Assembly: GCA_025774735.1 (NCBI GenBank)
Contig: JALGZU010000082.1
Location: 1 to 9,920 of the forward strand
Length of the DNA: 9,920 nt
Direction of reading: 5' to 3'
Origin: a candidate division LCP-89 bacterium
GTDB lineage: Bacteria > Electryoneota > B3-LCP
The notes under the pieces are model-generated. The model was not told where the DNA came from. It did no database searches and worked only from the letters and a program-made list of their open reading frames with translations. A program made the translations under genes and the position numbers. Below, one piece after another: positions 5,688-9,920 of this stretch (within the stretch, counting starts at the first letter, position 1; the number at the start of each line of letters is the position of its first letter).

Positions 5688-7709
5688 ATGAAATACCTCC
5701 TATTACTCCTCTTACCGGTGCTTGTCTTCGCCCAAGACTTCGTTTTCGAGATGGAGTACGACAGTATTCCACTGGAAGTGGATGGGTATGACGTTCCTGT
5801 GCCCTGGACAGGTGGATATTCTTATAGTCATCCTGCTCTTTGTGATCTTGATTCGGATGGTGATCCCGATCTATTCCTTGGTCAGGTACAAGGTATCATC
5901 TCATACTTCGAAAACCAAGGAACAGCCACAATCCCTTCCTTTTCATTAATCGAAGAGATCTGGCAGGGGATGGATGTTGGGGGTCACTCTGGTCCATCAT
6001 TTCAGGACTTGGATGCGGACGGTGACTTCGACTTAGTCCTGGAGTCGGGAAATCTGCAAACTTCAATATGGCTGAACGTTGGGACACCTAGTATCCCTTT
6101 ATTCGAATTATACATTGACACACTAAAAGACGAATTTGGTACACCAATTGATGGGACATACGGTGATTTTATCGACATAGATGCAGATGGTGATTTGGAT
6201 TTCTTCACGGGGGCCTGGTACACAGGAACGGTCAGTTACTATGAAAATATAGGCGATACATCAAGCGTAGTCTTATCCCTTGTAACCTCTAATCTGTTGG
6301 GAACTAATTTAAACGACTTTATAAAGTTAAAATTTTGTGATATTGATGATGATAGCGATTATGACCTGTTTATAGGGGACCGATATGGCCATATCCAATA
6401 TTTCCCGAATGAGGGAAATCCGGTGATTTACAACTTCGGAAATCAAGTCGTAAATTGGCAAGGCATTGATGTTGGGGATTACGCTGCGCCTGAATTCTGT
6501 GATATCGATGGCGATGGAGACCTTGATTTGTTGATAGGGAAAGATAATTACAATGATTACTCCACACCGGGTGCCCTTCACTTTTGGGAGAATACAGATT
6601 CCGGCTTTGTTGAATTTACCCAAACCTTTTTAACTTTCGACGCTGGACTCGGAAACGAAACCGATCTATGTGACATTGATTTAGATGGTGATCTAGATCT
6701 CTTTTTTCAAACGAATATGTCCTTAGGCTGGATGGAAAACATTGGCTCGTCTAATTCCCCTTCATTCAGACTTGAAACCTACAATCTACTATATGTTTCG
6801 CCTGGTAGCAATGACTTCGCGGATTTAAATGGTGATTCACTACCTGATTTGATTACTGCTGATAGTTGGGGTGGTATTCTTACCTATTGGGTTCGAAACC
6901 CGCAACCTGAGATCGTTGCATTTGAAGAAGCAAGTACGATGCAATCTGGCTACCTCATTAATGAGATTTCTTTAGCTGATATGGATGCGGATGGCGATGC
7001 AGACCTGCTTTTAGGTGGAGCCGAGACCTTTCCCAGCAATCCACGCTTAGTCTATTATGAAAATCAAGGATCTTTACAACAACCTGATTTTGTAATGATT
7101 ACAGATAACTATAAGAATATCCTTCCTGGTTTGAACCTCTCGAGTGTCGTTCCGACTTTGTGCGATGTGGATTTAGATTCTGACTTTGATCTGTTATTTC
7201 TGGATGTATCAACCAGTGCAGTTCACCTTTATGAAAACACTGGCACCCCAGATTCTGCACAAATGGTTTTCGTCAGTGACGATTTTTTAGGCTATGATTT
7301 CTACAGTCCACTGATGTTGGATTGCGGCGACATCGATCAAGATGGAGATATGGACGTCTTTGGTGGTGCTTACATGGGCGGTATTATATTTTTACGCAAT
7401 GTAGCTGACGAAAATGAAGTAGGTCCCAGAAGACCTTATATCGCCTACCACGGCTTAGACTTCAGCATCGGCCCAAATCCCGCCAATCCGGTCACCTGGA
7501 TCAGCTTCTCACTTCCTGCGCCGCAGGAGGCTACGCTGGCTGTTTATAACATCCTCGGAGCGAAGGTCACCACTCTCGCCTCCGGTCTCCAGATGCCCGG
7601 CACTCACAATTATATCTGGAATGCCTCGCAGTACTCCTCCGGTCTTTACATCATCCGCCTGGAAACGCCACAAAATACCTCATCACAGCGCGTAATAACG
7701 ATAAAGTAA
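5688..7709 (+). CDS. Secreted FG-GAP/VCBS repeat protein with T9SS-like C-terminal sorting domain
   Basis: A 673-residue exported protein of unknown specific role, probably surface-bound or secreted. A short signal peptide, MKYLLLLLLPVLVFA (cleavage likely before Gln16), is followed by ten FG-GAP-type repeats about 50-62 residues apart. Their DxDxDGDxD calcium-loop motifs begin near residues 53, 107, 163, 218, 272, 329, 379, 431, 493 and 548, many followed by YxENxG. Such repeats fold as beta-propeller blades and often mediate adhesion or ligand binding. Residues about 592-673 (GPNPANPVTW.., VYNILGAKV, GLYIIRLE, QRVITIK) form a FlgD-like/type A sorting domain used by type IX secretion in FCB bacteria. 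The start at 5688 is set by the promoter, GGGGA, and the signal peptide. The body is AT-rich whereas the sorting domain is GC-rich like the neighbours, suggesting a mosaic gene. The ligand cannot be deduced. Confidence 0.88.
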   Translation: MKYLLLLLLPVLVFAQDFVFEMEYDSIPLEVDGYDVPVPWTGGYSYSHPALCDLDSDGDPDLFLGQVQGIISYFENQGTATIPSFSLIEEIWQGMDVGGHSGPSFQDLDADGDFDLVLESGNLQTSIWLNVGTPSIPLFELYIDTLKDEFGTPIDGTYGDFIDIDADGDLDFFTGAWYTGTVSYYENIGDTSSVVLSLVTSNLLGTNLNDFIKLKFCDIDDDSDYDLFIGDRYGHIQYFPNEGNPVIYNFGNQVVNWQGIDVGDYAAPEFCDIDGDGDLDLLIGKDNYNDYSTPGALHFWENTDSGFVEFTQTFLTFDAGLGNETDLCDIDLDGDLDLFFQTNMSLGWMENIGSSNSPSFRLETYNLLYVSPGSNDFADLNGDSLPDLITADSWGGILTYWVRNPQPEIVAFEEASTMQSGYLINEISLADMDADGDADLLLGGAETFPSNPRLVYYENQGSLQQPDFVMITDNYKNILPGLNLSSVVPTLCDVDLDSDFDLLFLDVSTSAVHLYENTGTPDSAQMVFVSDDFLGYDFYSPLMLDCGDIDQDGDMDVFGGAYMGGIIFLRNVADENEVGPRRPYIAYHGLDFSIGPNPANPVTWISFSLPAPQEATLAVYNILGAKVTTLASGLQMPGTHNYIWNASQYSSGLYIIRLETPQNTSSQRVITIK

Positions 7710-7714
7710 GAAGT

Positions 7715-7755
7715 GTCATTCCTGCGGACGCAGGAATCCAGGGGAGCTAATAGCG
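7715..7755. repeat. GTCATTCCTGCG-type hairpin repeat, uninterrupted copy
   Basis: Perfect 9-bp arms ATTCCTGCG (7718-7726) and CGCAGGAAT (7729-7737) flank GA, followed by CCAGGGGAGCTAATAGCGC. It lies 5 nt after the stop of the FG-GAP gene, in the same orientation and with the same tail as 5376-5418. No T-run follows, so it is not a classical terminator, though a stem here could stabilise the mRNA 3' end. Confidence 0.75.
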
Positions 7756-7771
7756 CACCGCTGTGTGCGCC
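7753..7771. repeat. GCGCAC..GTGCGC hairpin
   Basis: Arms GCGCAC (7753-7758) and GTGCGC (7765-7770) with a CGCTGT loop, fused to the tail of the preceding repeat. It is similar in plan to the GTAGGGG..CCC hairpins but with its own stem sequence. Confidence 0.5.
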
Positions 7772-7796
7772 CTTTTCATCGCCCATTCTTTTATCG

Positions 7797-7842
7797 GTCA
7801 TTGCGAGGAATCCGCCATCCGGCGGATGACGTGACAATCTCA
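7797..7842. repeat. GTCATTGCGAG..CAATCTCA repeat, copy 2
   Basis: Edges GTCATTGCGAG and CAATCTCA match 5255-5294. The centre is different, with arms ATCCGCC (7810-7816) and GGCGGAT (7821-7827) around an ATCC loop. Conserved ends with a variable central stem suggest compensatory change within one repeat family. Confidence 0.75.
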
Positions 7843-7845
7843 TTT

Positions 7846-7890
7846 AAAAAAAATAGCCGTCATTCCCGTTCTACCAGGAATCTGACGGCT
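7846..7890 (-). terminator. Intrinsic terminator of the yciO-pfkA transcript, built on a GTCATTCC repeat
   Basis: Read on the minus strand this is a 12-bp stem followed by A and eight T, the standard rho-independent layout. The arms are AGCCGTCA-TTCC (7855-7866) and GGAA-TC-TGACGGCT (7877-7890), with a 2-nt bulge and a 10-nt loop; the A8 tract is 7846-7853 on the plus strand. It lies about 115 bp downstream of the pfkA stop. The stem contains GTCATTCC and GGAATC, the edges of the surrounding repeat family, so a repeat copy seems to have been adopted as a terminator. Confidence 0.75.
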
Positions 7891-7910
7891 CTTAACTCTA
7901 CGAAATCGAT

Positions 7911-7937
7911 TTAATCAGCGCAAATCTACGATTCAGA
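7911..7937 (+). repeat. Degenerate relative of the 9-nt tandem array
   Basis: TTAATCAGCG, CAAATCTACG and ATTCAGA echo the TAATCAGCG units and trailing GTTCAG at 5557-5598. It thus appears on both sides of the FG-GAP gene, but the similarity is short. Confidence 0.4.
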
Positions 7938-7947
7938 AAATAACCTC

Positions 7948-7967
7948 AGGCCGCTTCAGCGGCCTTT
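7948..7967. terminator. GC-rich hairpin, possible secondary or bidirectional terminator
   Basis: AGGCCGC (7948-7954), loop TTCA, GCGGCCT (7959-7965), then TT on the plus strand. On the minus strand the stem is followed by GAGGTTATTTTC, a poor U-tract. It is 42 nt past the pfkA stop and may assist the T8 terminator at 7846-7890, or act on readthrough from the FG-GAP gene. A paralogous hairpin follows at 7984-7999. Confidence 0.4.
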
Positions 7968-7983
7968 CCAGCCATTCGTAGCC

Positions 7984-7999
7984 CACTGCTTTAGCGGTG
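7984..7999. repeat. CACTGC-TTTA-GCGGTG hairpin
   Basis: A 6-bp stem with one T-G wobble and a TTTA loop, 7 nt beyond the pfkA stop codon (8007-8009). Its plan resembles the neighbouring CCGC-TTCA-GCGG stem. It is another small palindromic unit at the end of pfkA, with no T-run on either strand. Confidence 0.4.
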
Positions 8000-8006
8000 A
8001 GCAAAA

Positions 8007-9095
8007 CTACCTCCCCAGACTGATCCCGATCGACTCCGCGGTCTTCACCATCTGCCCTTCTGGATCGACCAGCTTCTGCTTTCCCACGGCCTCTTCTAAG
8101 GGCACCGCCACGACCTTCGCCTGCCGCAGAGCCACCATGTGCCCGAACTTCTTCTTCACCACCAGGTGCACGGCTTCCGTGCCGAAGCGCGTGGCCAGTA
8201 TCCGGTCGAAGGTGCTCGGCTTGCCGCCCCGCTGGATGTGTCCCAGCACGGTCACCCGGGTCTCCATGTCCAGATGCTTGCCGATCTCGTGCCCCACCAG
8301 GTGCCCGATGCCGCCTAACCTCTCCAGCCCGTGAGTCTGCTCGGCAGTCTCCTGCACGATTCTCTTGCCGTCTTTCGGAAACGCCCCTTCCGCCACCACG
8401 ATGATGGAGAACTTGCGGCCGTTTTTGCGGCGGTCGTCGATCTTCTTGAAGACCGCCTCCCAGTCGAAGGGGATCTCCGGGATCAGGATCACGTCCGATC
8501 CCCCGGCGATGCCCGATTCCAAAGCGATCCAGCCGGCGTCCCGGCCCATCACCTCCAGCACCATCACCCGGTGATGCGATTCCGCCGTCGTGTGTAGCTT
8601 GTCCAGCGCCTCCGTCGCCGTGGTGATGGCCGTGTCGAATCCGAAGGTTACTTCTGTTGCCGAAAGATCGTTGTCGATGGTCTTGGGCACGCCCACCACT
8701 TTGGCGCCCATCTTGGCCAGTTCGTTGGCGATGTGCAGACTCCCATCCCCGCCGATGACAATCAAGGCGTCAACCCGCAGTTCTTCCAGCCGCGCAAGCA
8801 GTTCCTTCGACTTGTCCTCTTTGACGATCTTCCCGCCCTTTTCCACCGGGTAGCTGAAGGGATCGCCCCGGTTCGACGTCCCCAGGATGGTCCCGCCCCG
8901 GTAGAGCAGCCCGGCCACGTCCGGCAGGTCCAGACGCCACGGATCCTGCCGAGTCACCAGCCCTTCGTACCCGTCGGGAATCCCCAGAACGTAAGCTCCG
9001 TATTGCAATTTCGCCGTTTTTACTGCCGCCCGAATGACGGAATTAAGACCCGGAGCGTCTCCACCCCCGGTTAAAATAGCGATATTATGAAGCAT
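8007..9095 (-). CDS. pfkA: 6-phosphofructokinase (probably ATP-dependent, mixed G/K signature)
   Basis: A 362-residue cytoplasmic glycolytic enzyme phosphorylating fructose 6-phosphate to fructose 1,6-bisphosphate. Landmarks in order: GGGDAPGLN (10-18) for nucleotide phosphate binding, GTSNRGDP (72-79), GGDGS (115-119), PKTIDND (137-143) with catalytic Asp141, MGRDAGW (183-189), IPE near 205, and GHIQRGG near the C-terminus. The Gly in GGDGS is the ATP-type residue (PPi enzymes have GGDDS), while Lys138 is of the kind seen in PPi-dependent and group III enzymes (E. coli PfkA has Gly). By precedent GGDG favours ATP use. Length is slightly above the 320 residues of E. coli PfkA. A GGGGG run (9102-9106) sits 6 nt upstream of the ATG. 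The gene follows yciO after 50 bp and ends before a minus-strand terminator. Confidence 0.93.
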   Translation of the reverse strand: MLHNIAILTGGGDAPGLNSVIRAAVKTAKLQYGAYVLGIPDGYEGLVTRQDPWRLDLPDVAGLLYRGGTILGTSNRGDPFSYPVEKGGKIVKEDKSKELLARLEELRVDALIVIGGDGSLHIANELAKMGAKVVGVPKTIDNDLSATEVTFGFDTAITTATEALDKLHTTAESHHRVMVLEVMGRDAGWIALESGIAGGSDVILIPEIPFDWEAVFKKIDDRRKNGRKFSIIVVAEGAFPKDGKRIVQETAEQTHGLERLGGIGHLVGHEIGKHLDMETRVTVLGHIQRGGKPSTFDRILATRFGTEAVHLVVKKKFGHMVALRQAKVVAVPLEEAVGKQKLVDPEGQMVKTAESIGISLGR

Positions 9096-9131
9096 CGCTT
9101 GCCCCCGGAATGATGATGTAAAGGTTTATTA

Positions 9132-9143
9132 ATTATAATTATA
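9132..9143 (-). promoter_or_regulatory. AT-rich -10-like boxes ahead of pfkA
   Basis: The minus strand of the yciO-pfkA gap reads TATAATTATAAT, two overlapping perfect -10 boxes, 37-48 nt before the pfkA ATG. No good -35 is found at 16-18 nt. It might be a weak internal promoter or just AT-rich spacer. Confidence 0.25.
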
Positions 9144-9145
9144 GA

Positions 9146-9748
9146 TTACTCGAGGAATGGCCGCTTACCCTCGCGCAGCACCGTGTGCGGTTCCGCGCTC
9201 AGATCGACCACGGTTGATTCCTCATGCGGGATGTTGCCTCCGTCGATGATGCAGCCCAACTGCTTCCCCAGCCTCCCCTCGATATCCTGCGCGTCCATAA
9301 ACAGGCCGTAATCCGTTACCTCGGCGCTGGTGGTCAGGATCGGTTCGTCCAGCTCACGTACCAGTTCCTGGACAATGATGTTGTCCGGCACGCGGATACC
9401 CACCGTACGCTGCTTCGTCAGCATGATTTTGGGTACCTCCCGAGTCGCTTCCAGGATGAACGTGAACGGCCCCGGCAGGTAGTGCCGCATCGCCTTGTAG
9501 GCGGGATTGGACACCCGCGCGTAGACCGAGATGTGCTTCAGATCCGCGCAGAGCAGGGCCATGGGATGGCGTTTGTCCACCTTCTTGATGAAATAGAGCC
9601 GCTCGATCGATTTTTTATCTCTTAGCCTGCAGCCGAAAGCGTAAACCGTATCCGTGGGCAGGGCGATCACCTCGCCTTTTTGCAGGATTTCGACGGTCTT
9701 GCGGATCAGCCGCAACTGTGGATTGACGGGATTGACTCGGAATATCAT
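9146..9748 (-). CDS. yciO: YciO-type Sua5/YrdC family protein (threonylcarbamoyl-AMP synthase-like)
   Basis: A 200-residue protein of the Sua5/YciO/YrdC family. Members bind ATP, threonine and bicarbonate or dsRNA in a large positively charged cavity, and the true YrdC/Sua5 enzymes make threonylcarbamoyl-AMP for tRNA t6A. Motifs: PTDTVYAFGC (31-40), IKKVDKRHP (54-62), LPGPFTFIL (91-99), TVGIRVPD (115-122), TTSAEV (139-144), STVVDLS (178-184), LREG (191-194). The N-terminus NPVNPQLRLI resembles E. coli YciO (HPDNPQQRL) more than YrdC, and the length is YciO-like (about 206). I chose the ATG at 9748 because family homology begins there; an in-frame ATG at 9790 would add 14 residues, and neither has a clear Shine-Dalgarno. 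It is the first gene of a minus-strand pair with pfkA. Whether it is the genome's t6A enzyme depends on other copies. Confidence 0.85.
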   Translation of the reverse strand: MIFRVNPVNPQLRLIRKTVEILQKGEVIALPTDTVYAFGCRLRDKKSIERLYFIKKVDKRHPMALLCADLKHISVYARVSNPAYKAMRHYLPGPFTFILEATREVPKIMLTKQRTVGIRVPDNIIVQELVRELDEPILTTSAEVTDYGLFMDAQDIEGRLGKQLGCIIDGGNIPHEESTVVDLSAEPHTVLREGKRPFLE

Positions 9749-9845
9749 CGCAGGCTTGACACGGTCAGGAACTCTCCATAATATCGGCATTAAGATACAA
9801 AAAAATACCCATAAATGAAAGCTTTTTCCTTAAAATACAGGGCGT

Positions 9846-9860
9846 CACACCCCGGATGTG
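9846..9860. promoter_or_regulatory. Imperfect 15-nt palindrome, operator-like
   Basis: CACACCCCGGATGTG pairs CACA-C-CC with GG-A-TGTG around a central C; the minus-strand reading has one T-G wobble. It lies between the divergent transcription units, where a shared operator would be expected. Short, and possibly chance. Confidence 0.25.
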
Positions 9861-9888
9861 GCAGTAAAATCAATGCCTTGAAAATGAC

Positions 9889-9917
9889 TTGACTTTGCCT
9901 TTTCAGTGACGTAAATT
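9889..9917 (+). promoter_or_regulatory. Putative sigma70 promoter for a gene right of the window
   Basis: TTGACT (9889-9894), a 17-nt spacer and TAAATT (9912-9917) match the consensus at 9 of 12 positions. It points out of the window, divergent from yciO. The target gene cannot be seen. Confidence 0.4.
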
Positions 9918-9920
9918 TAT

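Larger units (their letters stand above)
9791..9920. other. Divergent intergenic region at the right edge
   Basis: At least 130 bp without a gene, upstream of yciO on the minus strand and of whatever lies to the right on the plus strand. It holds an imperfect palindrome (9846-9860), an A7 tract near 9799-9805, and a plus-strand promoter-like pair (9889-9917). I see no convincing minus-strand promoter for yciO. Confidence 0.5.

Noticed and set aside
5032..8001. Transposon or insertion sequence carrying the FG-GAP gene
   Set aside because: No transposase, no terminal inverted repeats bounding the whole segment and no target-site duplication were found; only short repeats in direct orientation.

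Overview
This is about 9.9 kb of bacterial chromosome with dense, mostly GC-rich housekeeping genes and two repeat-filled intergenic islands. The lineage looks like the Fibrobacteres-Chlorobi-Bacteroidetes (FCB) superphylum, probably an uncultured candidate phylum. The reasons are a secreted FG-GAP protein with a C-terminal type IX secretion (Por)-like sorting domain, a split-type glycine dehydrogenase (GcvPB), and many interspersed GTCATTCC..GGAATCC and GTAGGGG-type hairpin repeats. The exact phylum cannot be fixed from this sequence.

Layout, left to right. Positions 1-141 hold the unrecognised 3' end of a plus-strand gene. Next come gcvPB (177-1625), a 16-bp perfect palindrome (1661-1676), a large DinG-type helicase with an N-terminal DEDDh exonuclease (1689-4619) and, 16 bp later, methylmalonyl-CoA epimerase (4636-5031). 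Positions 5032-5629 have no gene but carry about ten short hairpin or palindromic repeats of several families. A near-consensus sigma70 promoter (5630-5658) then drives a secreted ten-repeat FG-GAP protein (5688-7709). A second, shorter repeat island (7713-8001) contains the terminator of the convergent minus-strand pair, which is a YciO-type threonylcarbamoyl-AMP synthase-family protein (9748-9146) followed by 6-phosphofructokinase (9095-8007). The right edge is an intergenic region with a putative promoter pointing out of the window.

The genes do not form one pathway. GcvPB serves glycine cleavage, the epimerase propionyl-CoA/methylmalonyl-CoA metabolism, PfkA glycolysis, YciO probably tRNA t6A-related chemistry, and DinG DNA repair or recombination. 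The compositionally odd part is the FG-GAP gene. Its repeat body is AT-rich (about 36% GC in a hand-counted block), while its C-terminal sorting domain is about 56% GC like the neighbours, and repeat islands sit on both sides. That suggests a variable surface or secreted cargo gene on a stable host sorting tag. I found no CRISPR array, transposase, integrase, tRNA or rRNA, and no convincing new defence or biosynthetic system. The points most worth following are the exonuclease plus Fe-S DinG architecture, the mosaic FG-GAP gene, and the repeat islands, including a repeat copy that appears to act as a terminator.
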